Assembly (NCBI GenBank): GCA_003153655.1 | Contig: PMAK01000116.1 | Coordinates: 37,427-43,279 of the forward strand | Length of the DNA: 5,853 nucleotides | Direction of reading: 5' to 3' | Origin: Phycisphaerales bacterium | GTDB taxonomy: Bacteria; Planctomycetota; Phycisphaerae; Tepidisphaerales; Tepidisphaeraceae | Shown: piece after piece, positions 1 to 5,853 of the stretch | Numbering within the stretch: the first letter of the stretch is position 1 | Layout of the letters: the number at the start of each line of letters is the position of its first letter | Program-made: the position numbers and the translations under genes | The notes under the pieces: generated by a model | Told to the model about the DNA's origin: nothing | Database searches by the model: none | What the model saw: the letters and a program-made list of their open reading frames with translations, nothing else

Positions 1-1041
1 GACTACCACTATCAGCAGACTCTGCCCAACGGAGATCCCGGGAACATTTATCACACAACGGCCTACGACAGTTGGGTCGGCGAGGAAGTCGATTACGACT
101 GGCAGGCGACCCGGCAATTGCATCTTCTGGCGGGCGTCAATGCCACGCAGGCGATGGGAACGCACCAGGAAGATTTCGATACTCTTACCGGCATCGTGCT
201 GAATATCCGGCCTTCGTACAACGATGCCGGGGCGTTCTTCGAGTTGGAAGACAAATTCACCCGTTGGCTCAGCGTGACGGCAGGGGGGCGAGTCGATCAG
301 ATTCAGCGGCTTGGCCTCAGCGTCAGCCCGCGTCTCGCCGCCATCCTGACGCCAACCGCCGCGGACACCTTCAAGGCCCTCTATGGCCGCGCGTTTCGTC
401 CGCCCAATCTTTACGAGATGTTCTATTCCAGCCCCGGAGCCAACACGCCCAATCCCGATCTGCAGTCGGAAATCTGCGATACCTTCGAGCTCGTATGGGA
501 GCGGCAATTCAAGGACGGCTGGCGCACTACGCTCGACGGCTATCTGTGGGATCTTCATCACGCGATCGACGACATCGCCCAGCCCGACGGATCATTGCAA
601 TATCAAAACGTAGGCACCGACGTGGCGGACGGCATCGAAGCGGAAGTGGATAAGAAATGGCAAAGCGGCGCAACCCTCCGCCTCTACGGCAGCATGGACC
701 GCGCCGAACGCGACGGCGACGGCCTTACCCATTCCCCACAATGGATCGTCGGCCTCTCCGCCGCCGTTCCGATCATCAACGGCCGCACGTTCATTGCTGT
801 AGAGCCGCAGATTGTCAGTGGAATGAAATCAGACCTGGGCCAATCAACGCAGACGACCTACATCACCAATATCGTGATAACCTCTCGCGACGTGGTCAAG
901 GGCCTCGATCTGCAACTCGGACTCTACAACCTGCTCGGCAACGTCGCTCGGCTCCCGCGCGATAACCAGTTCGATCAATTTGAGCCAACTCTCCCCTATC
1001 CGTACCCGCAACTGATCGCCAGCGCAACATTCAAGTTTTAG
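1..1041 (+). CDS. TonB-dependent outer-membrane receptor, C-terminal part (5' truncated)
   Basis: The frame is open from the first base to a TAA at 1039-1041, giving 346 residues of a protein whose start and plug domain lie outside the window. The sequence reads as alternating beta strands of an outer-membrane barrel. A hallmark segment RAFRPPNLYEMFY at residues 130-142 is followed by NPDLQSE at 151-157, the 'R-PN-LYE ... NP-L--E' signature of the TonB-dependent receptor barrel. The chain ends in ATFKF, a terminal aromatic residue of the kind recognised by the BAM assembly machinery. Members of this family import siderophores, cobalamin, metals or glycans across the outer membrane using TonB energy. 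The substrate cannot be told from this part because the plug and most of the barrel are missing. The next gene is on the opposite strand and converges on it, so this is the last gene of its transcript. The family call is firm; the substrate is unknown. Confidence 0.9.
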   Translation, partial: DYHYQQTLPNGDPGNIYHTTAYDSWVGEEVDYDWQATRQLHLLAGVNATQAMGTHQEDFDTLTGIVLNIRPSYNDAGAFFELEDKFTRWLSVTAGGRVDQIQRLGLSVSPRLAAILTPTAADTFKALYGRAFRPPNLYEMFYSSPGANTPNPDLQSEICDTFELVWERQFKDGWRTTLDGYLWDLHHAIDDIAQPDGSLQYQNVGTDVADGIEAEVDKKWQSGATLRLYGSMDRAERDGDGLTHSPQWIVGLSAAVPIINGRTFIAVEPQIVSGMKSDLGQSTQTTYITNIVITSRDVVKGLDLQLGLYNLLGNVARLPRDNQFDQFEPTLPYPYPQLIASATFKF

Positions 1042-1054
1042 GAAATTTGTAGTC

Positions 1055-1100
1055 CCGGAAATGATATTGAGCGACCAAACGAAGGTCGTCCCGGTTCCGG
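1055..1100. terminator. Possible bidirectional terminator between convergent genes
   Basis: The gap between the receptor stop and the stop of the minus-strand regulator holds a nested inverted repeat. The outer arms are CCGGAA (1055-1060) and TTCCGG (1095-1100). The inner arms are GCGACC (1071-1076) and GGTCGT (1084-1089), with one G-U pair. The position suits a shared terminator, but no clear T-run follows on either strand, so a classical intrinsic terminator is not demonstrated. Confidence 0.25.
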
Positions 1101-1128
1101 CCCATGGATAGTCTTTGATTAGGAAACC

Positions 1129-3192
1129 TCAAGCAGCCGGATTAGCACTCTCGCCGGATCCCCGCTGATTTCGTCCCCTCTGCACGGTATTCCGTCCCGC
1201 ACGCTTCGCCTCATACAGCGCCTTATCCGCCTCGGCCAGCAGATCCGCGCAGCAGAGTATGTCCGCCCGACGGCTCGCAAGCCCCGCGCTCACGGTCGTC
1301 TTCAGGATCCGCCCCAGATAGTTGAATTCTTTCGCCGCCACCATTGTCCGGCAGCGCTGAGCGCAAAGCTCCGCCTCCGCCATCGATTGAGCGGGGAGGA
1401 TGATCAAAAACTCTTCCCCGCCGATTCGGCAAACCGTATCCGTGTTGCGCACGCAACTGCTCAGGACAGCAGAAACTTCCCGCAGCACCATATCCCCCGC
1501 CGAGTGCCCATGCTGATCGTTGATCTGCTTGAAGTGATCGATATCCAGGGTCACCATCGTCAGCGGCCTCTGATAACGGTCGCTGAGCGACCACTGCTCT
1601 TCCATCCGCCGCATCGCTTCTCGCCGGTTGTACAGCCCGGTCAGATCATCCGTAATCGCCAGGTTTTCCAGGCGATGATTCAGGTTCATGAGCTGTTCGT
1701 TCAACTGCCGCGAACCCTGCGTCTGCCGCAGCACCTCGTCATAGAACGCCGCCGTTCGCAGTCCCGAGCGCAGCCGCGCCATCAATTCCACTTCGTCAAA
1801 CGGCTTGGCCAGGAAATCATCCACGCCCGCGTCGAATGCTTTGCAAAGTTCCTCTTTGCTCGCGTGAACGGTCAGCATGACGAAATGCACATGGCCGCCC
1901 TGCGCCATCGCCCGCACCTGCCGGCAAAATTCCAGGCCGTCCATGTGCGGCATTTCCCAATCCGAAATGATTAGCCGCGGACGTTGCTCTTTGATCGATT
2001 CCATTGCTTTTCGTGGATCGTCAAAGCTCGCCGCCTCGAATCCGTGCGCCGTTAGGAAGTCCATGATCATCTCGCGCGTGACCACATCGTCGTCCACGAT
2101 GATCACCCGGTCTCGCGTTCGCATGGCTGGCACGACAGTGGATGCCCTATCACCCGGCACGGCGCCTTCCCCCGATTGTTCCTCGCGCAGCTCCTCGTCC
2201 TTGAACTGTTCGCGGATCGTGATGAATTGCTTCTCTGTCTGGATGAACGCCTCCACCACGTCTGAATCGAAATGCAGGCCGCGTTCATGCAGGATGTACG
2301 TCTTGGCTTGAATATGCGTCATCGCGTCGCGATATACGCGTCGGCTGGTGAGCGCATCGTATACATCCGCAACCGCCACGATTCGCGCCGCCAGCGGTAT
2401 CTGATCTCCCTTGAGTCCCTCGGGATATCCTTTGCCGTCCCACCGCTCGTGATGCGACATCGTGATGTCCCGGGCGATCTGTAAAAAGCGAACGTTGGGA
2501 AACCGTTGCCGCGACGCATCCAGCGTCTGCGCGCCGATTGTCACGTGCGTCCGCATGATCGCCATCTCGTCATCCGTCAGCTTCCCCGGCTTCAGGAGGA
2601 TGCTATCTGGGATCGCGACTTTTCCGATGTCATGCAGCGGGCTGGTCTGATGGATCAGCCGGATGAATTCCGCGTCGATGATTCCGCGATGCTTCTCGGT
2701 GCGGGACAGGTGTTGCGCCAACACCCGCGCATAACTCTGCACCCGCTCGATGTGCGCCCCCGTCTCCGGATCGCGGCTTTCGGATAATTTCGCCAGCGCG
2801 AACATCGCCAGGTCCCGCGTCTCCAGGCTCAGGATGCGCTCCGCCGTCTTCAGGCTCACGATCATCTCTTCCGTGTTCAGCGGCTTGACCAGAAACGCAT
2901 CCGCCCCCGCGTGCAATCCCTCGATCTTCTGCTGGCCCCCTTCACGGCTCGTCAGCATGACAATGTAGATGTATCCCGAAAAATCGTCCGCCCGGATCGT
3001 CCGGCACAGATCCAGGCCGTTCATCTCCGGCATCTCCCAATCCGTAATAACGATGTGGATATTCCCCTCGCGAAGCTTTTTCAGTGCCTCCCGCCCGTTG
3101 TTGGCGCGCTCCACCTCGTAGCCCATCTCGTCGAGGACGCCCTCCAGGATCGCCAGGGACAACTCATCATCGTCAACAATCAGGATACGCAT
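1129..3192 (-). CDS. Response regulator with REC, HD-GYP, REC and GGDEF domains (bifunctional c-di-GMP enzyme)
   Basis: This 687-residue cytoplasmic protein has four signalling domains. REC1 (about 1-120) has acidic residues D7-D9, phosphoacceptor D51, T81 and K103. An HD-GYP phosphodiesterase (about 125-330) has H147, HDIGK at 187-191, H216, H247-H248, GKGYP at 253-257 and D276, so its metal ligands look complete. An acidic linker (330-360) leads to REC2 (about 361-480) with D367-D369, D411, T441 and K463. A probable coiled coil (about 485-512) precedes a GGDEF cyclase domain (about 513-672) with D550, the active-site variant GGEEF at 591-595 and an RxxD product-inhibition site (RNTD, 582-585). 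By family knowledge, HD-GYP degrades cyclic di-GMP and GGDEF/GGEEF makes it, with phosphorylation of the REC domains as the likely switch. The protein resembles an RpfG-type unit joined to a WspR/PleD-type unit. No sensor kinase is nearby. The ATG at 3190-3192 directly precedes REC1 (MRILIVDDD), which supports this start although I see no clear Shine-Dalgarno. Which activity dominates cannot be read from sequence. Confidence 0.95.
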   Translation of the reverse strand: MRILIVDDDELSLAILEGVLDEMGYEVERANNGREALKKLREGNIHIVITDWEMPEMNGLDLCRTIRADDFSGYIYIVMLTSREGGQQKIEGLHAGADAFLVKPLNTEEMIVSLKTAERILSLETRDLAMFALAKLSESRDPETGAHIERVQSYARVLAQHLSRTEKHRGIIDAEFIRLIHQTSPLHDIGKVAIPDSILLKPGKLTDDEMAIMRTHVTIGAQTLDASRQRFPNVRFLQIARDITMSHHERWDGKGYPEGLKGDQIPLAARIVAVADVYDALTSRRVYRDAMTHIQAKTYILHERGLHFDSDVVEAFIQTEKQFITIREQFKDEELREEQSGEGAVPGDRASTVVPAMRTRDRVIIVDDDVVTREMIMDFLTAHGFEAASFDDPRKAMESIKEQRPRLIISDWEMPHMDGLEFCRQVRAMAQGGHVHFVMLTVHASKEELCKAFDAGVDDFLAKPFDEVELMARLRSGLRTAAFYDEVLRQTQGSRQLNEQLMNLNHRLENLAITDDLTGLYNRREAMRRMEEQWSLSDRYQRPLTMVTLDIDHFKQINDQHGHSAGDMVLREVSAVLSSCVRNTDTVCRIGGEEFLIILPAQSMAEAELCAQRCRTMVAAKEFNYLGRILKTTVSAGLASRRADILCCADLLAEADKALYEAKRAGRNTVQRGRNQRGSGESANPAA

Positions 3193-3264
3193 ATTTTTAA
3201 GGCGTCGCCCCGCCCAAGCGCCAAAGGCAAACCCTCATTTCGTATCGGATTGCGCGATATGCCT

Positions 3265-3287
3265 GTTTACTATACTCGGTATAAAAC
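3265..3287. promoter_or_regulatory. Dyad in divergent promoter region, possible operator and overlapping -10 elements
   Basis: TATAC (3271-3275) and GTATA (3279-3283) form a perfect inverted repeat around TCG. Outer arms GTTT (3265-3268) and AAAC (3284-3287) extend it, with a two-base asymmetry on the left. The dyad contains -10-like hexamers on both strands: TATACT (3271-3276) and TATAAA (3280-3285) on the plus strand, and TATAGT (complement of 3269-3274) on the minus strand. -35 elements are weak; the best plus-strand candidate is TTGCGC at 3250-3255, 15 bases from TATACT. It lies between divergent genes, so a shared control site is plausible but unproven. Confidence 0.4.
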
Positions 3288-3344
3288 CCCCAATTGTCGC
3301 GCTTCCCGTCCGATAAAATCCAAAGCATCGGCCATGACGAGTCC

Positions 3345-3384
3345 GAAATCTTGGGATTTCATTGGCCCGGACCCCGAAATGGGG
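3345..3384 (+). promoter_or_regulatory. Two hairpins in the leader of the S53 peptidase gene
   Basis: Just before the start codon at 3399 there are two adjacent inverted repeats. The first has a perfect 6-bp stem, GAAATC (3345-3350) and GATTTC (3355-3360), with a TTGG loop. The second pairs CCCC (3372-3375) with GGGG (3381-3384) around GAAAT. The GGGG is the only purine-rich run upstream of the start and lies about 14 bases from it, so the second hairpin could affect ribosome access. The stems are short and the function is a guess. Confidence 0.3.
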
Positions 3385-3398
3385 CAATAATCTCCCAT

Positions 3399-4625
3399 AT
3401 GCCCTCGCCATTCCTGTTGTTTGAGGCGCTGGAGCCTCGTCGGCTCCTTTCCGGCCTTCCCGTCACTTACTCTCCGGCGCAAATCCAGACCGCTTACGGG
3501 TTCAACCAGATCACCTACGACAACGGCACGGTCCAGGGAAACGGCGCTGGACAGACCATCGCGCTCATCGAGGTCGATAACGACCTCACGCTCAATACCG
3601 ACCTGATGAATTTCGACGCGGCGTTTTCCCTGCCCAATCCGGGGTCGGGCTGGTCGCTTACCGTTACCGGCCAGAATGGCATCAACCTGCCCAACGCTCC
3701 GGCCGAGGGCGTCGAAAATGCCGAAACCGCCCTTGATGTCGAGTGGGCTCATGCCCTCGCGCCGGCGGCGAACATCCTCGTTGTTGAGGCCAATTCCTCC
3801 GACAATTCCAACCTGTATCCAGCGATCTATTATGCCCAATCCGTCAAAGGCGTTTCGGTGGTTTCCATGAGCTACACCGGTGGAGAGTCATCCAATGACA
3901 CCAACGCCGATGCCAGCGTCTACGTCACTCCAGCTGGACACACGGGGATCACTTATGTTGCTGCCTCGGGCGATTCCGGCACCATCTCGCATCCGTCCAA
4001 CTCCCCAAGCGTGGTCGGTGTCGGCGGCACATCTCTGACTCTTGGAACGAACAATACAATCGCGTCAGAAACCGCCTGGTCTGGTTCCGGTGGGGGGTAT
4101 AGCTCGGTGGAATCTGAGCCGGCTTATCAGCTTGCCGTTCAAAATACCGGCCTGCGTTCCACGCCAGACGTCTCCTTCGATGCCGACCCCAACACAGGCT
4201 TTGACCTTTTCTACAACGGTAATTCGCAGGCCATCACGGTCGGCGGCACGAGCGCGGGGGCACCCGCATGGGCGGCCCTTTTCGCCATTGCCGATCAGGG
4301 CCGTGCCCTCAATGGCCTGGATACCCTTGATAGCAGCAGCGACACGCTTCCGATGCTTTACTCTCTTTACGACACGCCGCTCTACGATAGCGCCTTTAAT
4401 GACATCACGACCGGCGGAAATTCCGGTTATTCCGCTACTACTGGATATGACGCCGTTACCGGACTTGGAACACCCAAGGCAAACTTCCTGGCCCAGTACC
4501 TTGCCGGGAACGTAAGCATCCCCGAACCCGCTGCATTCACCCTGGCCCTTGCCGCAATCCCCTTTTTGATGCGGCGGCCGCGATTTGCCGGCCGCGCCAA
4601 AGCCACCGCAACAGGCATCGAGTAA
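3399..4625 (+). CDS. Secreted sedolisin-like serine peptidase (S53 family) with LEPR-XLL and PEP-CTERM motifs
   Basis: The 408-residue product carries the S53 catalytic set: E109 and D113 in NAETALDVEWAHALAP, oxyanion-hole D192 in ASGDSG, and nucleophile S285 in GGTSAGAPAWAAL. The calcium site typical of the family is visible near the C-terminus as FNDIT (D335, I336) and GYDAVTGLGTP (D351). Sedolisins are acid-acting endopeptidases with a subtilisin-like fold. The N-terminus holds the LEPR-XLL motif (LEPRRLLSG, 11-19) in place of an ordinary signal peptide. The C-terminus has PEP at 375-377, a hydrophobic stretch to about 391 and an Arg cluster, matching a PEP-CTERM sorting tag cut by an exosortase, although about 15 residues follow the Arg cluster. 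The catalytic domain begins almost at once (YSPAQIQTAYGF, 24-35), so the roughly 180-residue activation propeptide of classical family members is absent. I chose ATG 3399 because it places LEPR-XLL at the usual distance from the start; an in-frame TTG at 3294 would add 35 unlikely residues. Substrate unknown. Confidence 0.9.
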   Translation: MPSPFLLFEALEPRRLLSGLPVTYSPAQIQTAYGFNQITYDNGTVQGNGAGQTIALIEVDNDLTLNTDLMNFDAAFSLPNPGSGWSLTVTGQNGINLPNAPAEGVENAETALDVEWAHALAPAANILVVEANSSDNSNLYPAIYYAQSVKGVSVVSMSYTGGESSNDTNADASVYVTPAGHTGITYVAASGDSGTISHPSNSPSVVGVGGTSLTLGTNNTIASETAWSGSGGGYSSVESEPAYQLAVQNTGLRSTPDVSFDADPNTGFDLFYNGNSQAITVGGTSAGAPAWAALFAIADQGRALNGLDTLDSSSDTLPMLYSLYDTPLYDSAFNDITTGGNSGYSATTGYDAVTGLGTPKANFLAQYLAGNVSIPEPAAFTLALAAIPFLMRRPRFAGRAKATATGIE

Positions 4626-4700
4626 CCTGATCGACGGAAGTCCCGCCTAAGAATTGGTCGCTGTTTTTTTATGCAATAAGGGGCTTTCTTTGTAAATCAA

Positions 4701-4736
4701 GCAAAATTTTCGATTCGCGATCGCGGCAGAATTTGC
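4701..4736. repeat. Nested palindrome upstream of the 4790 promoter
   Basis: A perfect 10-bp palindrome, CGCGATCGCG (4716-4725), sits between imperfect inverted arms GCAAAATT (4701-4708) and AATTTGC (4730-4736), which pair with one bulged A. It is a GC-rich island in AT-rich DNA, about 55 bases upstream of the predicted promoter of the last gene. It could be a regulator-binding site or part of the end of the preceding transcript; neither is shown. Confidence 0.3.
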
Positions 4737-4753
4737 GCTGAAATAAGATCAGT

Positions 4754-4795
4754 ATTTCATGTAAGTCGATTTCATTAATGTGTTTATGGTATATT
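4754..4795 (+). promoter_or_regulatory. Predicted extended -10 promoter for the 5050 gene
   Basis: TGG followed by TATATT (4787-4795) fits an extended -10 element in AT-rich DNA. A poor -35 match, TCGATT, lies at 4766-4771, 18 bases upstream. The heptamer ATTTCAT occurs twice, at 4754-4760 and 4769-4775, around the -35 position and might be an activator site. Transcription would start near 4803 and leave a leader of about 245 bases. This is a prediction from motif shape only. Confidence 0.45.
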
Positions 4796-4802
4796 TTCCG
4801 CG

Positions 4803-5049
4803 AGTCGAGGCAAGGCGTCTTCTCTTAACCAAAAAATGACAATAAGGGTTGAAATTCCGTCAATTTTTATGTTGTATTCTGGTCCAAACGCGGTAGACTT
4901 CAACTGTTCAGTCGCCGCCACTTACGTTAGTGGTGCGGCCTCCGGACGGAGGATAAGGCGAGGAAACGCTCAATTTATCCAAGTATTCGGTAGGCGGAGA
5001 AAACGCGGGAACGGCAGTTCCCAGGGCACACAAATCGCGAGGTAGAGAT
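4803..5049 (+). ncRNA. Long, hairpin-rich 5' leader of the 5050 gene (unidentified structured RNA candidate)
   Basis: This stretch has no convincing coding frame but contains a series of inverted repeats. Hairpin A: GCCGC + CACT paired with AGTG + GCGGC around TACGTT, with a 2-base bulge (about 4915-4938). Hairpin B: CCTCC (4939-4943) with GGAGG (4948-4952). Hairpin C: GGATAA (4951-4956) with TTATCC (4975-4980), enclosing a small GCG/CGC stem. Hairpin D: GGGAAC (5007-5012) with GTTCCC (5017-5022) around the tetraloop GGCA. B and C share bases 4951-4952 and so cannot both form fully. A ribosome site GAGGT (5039-5043) ends 6 bases before ATG 5050, and CCTC in hairpin B is complementary to its GAGG. 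The layout is what a cis-acting regulator would show, but I could not match it to the class I c-di-GMP, cobalamin or SAM riboswitch consensus. The exact ends are estimates. Confidence 0.4.
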
Positions 5050-5853
5050 ATGCAATCAGCCAAGAAGATGAAAGCGTTGTCGGTATTGTCGATGGCGGTC
5101 GCCGCCACCATGGGGGCCAAGGCCGCCCATGCTGCGACGGTTACTGTGTATTACGACAATATTAATGATATCGCCCCGGATACAACGGTCGTTCAGTCAT
5201 ACAACTATGGCTCGACAGGCGGAGCTCCGGTTCCCACCACGATTAATATCGCGGTTGGCGATACGCTCCAATTCGGCGTTGACGCCGTTGTCAGCAACAA
5301 CGTCAATCCCGATGCCGGCAAGAAGGTCGGAGCGTCGACAAAAACCGATCTCGTTCAGCCCTCCTTCCTCGGTCTCTCAACCTTCAGCATCGTGGTTCCC
5401 TCCAGCGATACCAATGCGAGCAAGCTTGCTCCCGATACCAACGGCCCGTCGAACAATACGTTTGCTGGGGCGCCTGACTTCAACAGCACCTCTTCGATTA
5501 ACAATAACTCCAACCCGGGCCTGGGCAATCCGCCGGCTGGCCCGAACAACACACTCTCCAGTTCCAACGCGCCGATTCCGAATTGGAGCTCCACCACCGC
5601 AGGTGACGTGTCTCCGACCAGTTCGACTGGTGGAGACGTTGGAGATCACTTCGCGATCTTCGGGGGCAACGCCGGTCAGCCGAACACAGCTACTGGTGCC
5701 GCTGCCATCTCACAATTTGGTGCAGCCACGGCGAGTTTTGCCACCGCGACTGACTTCTTCGACTCTCTTTCCTATACCGCCCTCAGCACTGGAACTGTGA
5801 CTCTTTCCACGGCCATTGATGCCAAGGGATCGAGCTATTGGGAAAATACCGCG
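5050..5853 (+). CDS. Exported Asn/Ser/Thr-rich protein of unknown function (3' truncated)
   Basis: From ATG 5050 the frame stays open for 268 codons to the window's right edge, so the C-terminus is missing. The start is supported by a good ribosome site, GAGGT at 5039-5043, and by an immediate signal peptide: basic K5-K6 and K8, a hydrophobic core (about 9-22) and a signal peptidase I site AHA|A after residue 28. The mature part opens with likely beta-strand sequence (TVTVYYDN), then becomes low-complexity and rich in Asn, Ser, Thr, Gly and Pro (about 118-200), with no cysteine in the visible part. A second Ala/Ser/Thr-rich segment runs to the edge (FFDSLSYTALSTGTVTLST). I recognise no enzyme motif. 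The composition suits a surface or extracellular structural protein, and a PEP-CTERM tag or anchor beyond the edge is possible but not visible. It has its own predicted promoter and a long structured leader, so it is probably regulated separately from the upstream peptidase gene. Existence is well supported; function is unknown. Confidence 0.8.
   Translation, partial: MQSAKKMKALSVLSMAVAATMGAKAAHAATVTVYYDNINDIAPDTTVVQSYNYGSTGGAPVPTTINIAVGDTLQFGVDAVVSNNVNPDAGKKVGASTKTDLVQPSFLGLSTFSIVVPSSDTNASKLAPDTNGPSNNTFAGAPDFNSTSSINNNSNPGLGNPPAGPNNTLSSSNAPIPNWSSTTAGDVSPTSSTGGDVGDHFAIFGGNAGQPNTATGAAAISQFGAATASFATATDFFDSLSYTALSTGTVTLSTAIDAKGSSYWENTA

Noticed and set aside
72..653. 193-codon plus-strand frame over the receptor gene
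   Set aside because: Arg-rich out-of-frame product; the receptor frame carries the barrel signature and terminal aromatic residue.
1387..1974. 195-codon plus-strand frame opposite the c-di-GMP enzyme
   Set aside because: It is antisense to the REC2-GGDEF part, whose catalytic motifs are unmistakable; the His/Arg/Gln-rich product is what such an overlap yields.
3294..3398. TTG start at 3294 giving a 443-residue peptidase
   Set aside because: The extra 35 residues show no signal peptide or domain, and ATG 3399 puts LEPR-XLL at its usual distance from the N-terminus. The extension also covers two hairpins that look like leader.
3270..3839. 189-codon minus-strand frame opposite the start of the peptidase gene
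   Set aside because: It is antisense to a gene with clear S53 motifs, spans the divergent promoter region and shows no family signature.
4632..4670. Intrinsic terminator after the peptidase gene, based on the T-run at 4664-4670
   Set aside because: The only stem next to the seven T bases is CGAC/GTCG, 4 bp with a 21-base loop, too weak to support the call.
4836..5045. 69-codon frame ending 5 bases before ATG 5050, a possible leader peptide
   Set aside because: No ribosome site precedes 4836, the product has no recognisable domain and an Arg-rich tail, and the hairpins in this stretch fit a non-coding leader better. The stop lying in the ribosome site (GAGGTAG) is suggestive but not enough.
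4803..5049. Class I c-di-GMP riboswitch, attractive because a c-di-GMP enzyme is nearby
   Set aside because: I could not find the conserved GGGCAAACC-like and ACGCAAAG-like segments or the tetraloop-receptor arrangement of that class.
5129..5800. 223-codon plus-strand frame
   Set aside because: It overlaps the 5050 gene in another frame, has no ribosome site or signal peptide, and its Arg/Pro/Ser-rich product is typical of an out-of-frame reading of a Thr/Ser/Asn gene.

Overview
The window looks like a chromosomal piece from a Planctomycetota-type bacterium. The strongest sign is the 408-residue protease gene. It opens with an LEPR-XLL motif (LEPRRLLSG) and closes with a PEP-CTERM-like tail (IPEP, hydrophobic stretch, Arg cluster), a pairing typical of planctomycetes and relatives. 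The phylum is an inference from these sorting signals; no rRNA or other marker gene is present.

Layout. (1) 1-1041, + strand: the C-terminal 346 residues of a TonB-dependent outer-membrane receptor, cut by the window's left edge. (2) 1042-1128: a short convergent gap with a nested inverted repeat that may end transcription. (3) 1129-3192, - strand: a 687-residue protein with the order REC, HD-GYP, REC, coiled coil, GGDEF. All catalytic and phosphoacceptor residues are present, so it can plausibly both make and degrade cyclic di-GMP. (4) 3193-3398: a divergent promoter region with a TATAC/GTATA dyad and two leader hairpins. (5) 3399-4625, + strand: a sedolisin-type (S53) peptidase with a full catalytic set but no activation propeptide. 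(6) 4626-5049: a 424-base non-coding stretch, AT-rich in its first half, with a palindrome, an extended -10 promoter and then a roughly 245-base leader containing several hairpins. (7) 5050 to the right edge, + strand: the first 268 residues of an exported Asn/Ser/Thr-rich protein of unknown function.

The genes share a cell-surface theme: outer-membrane uptake, second-messenger control and exported proteins. There is no evidence of one operon. The receptor and the regulator converge, the regulator and the protease diverge, and the last gene appears to have its own promoter. The two most interesting spots are the bifunctional c-di-GMP protein and the long structured leader at about 4803-5049, which I cannot match to a known RNA family. 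I see no mobile element, CRISPR array, tRNA or rRNA.
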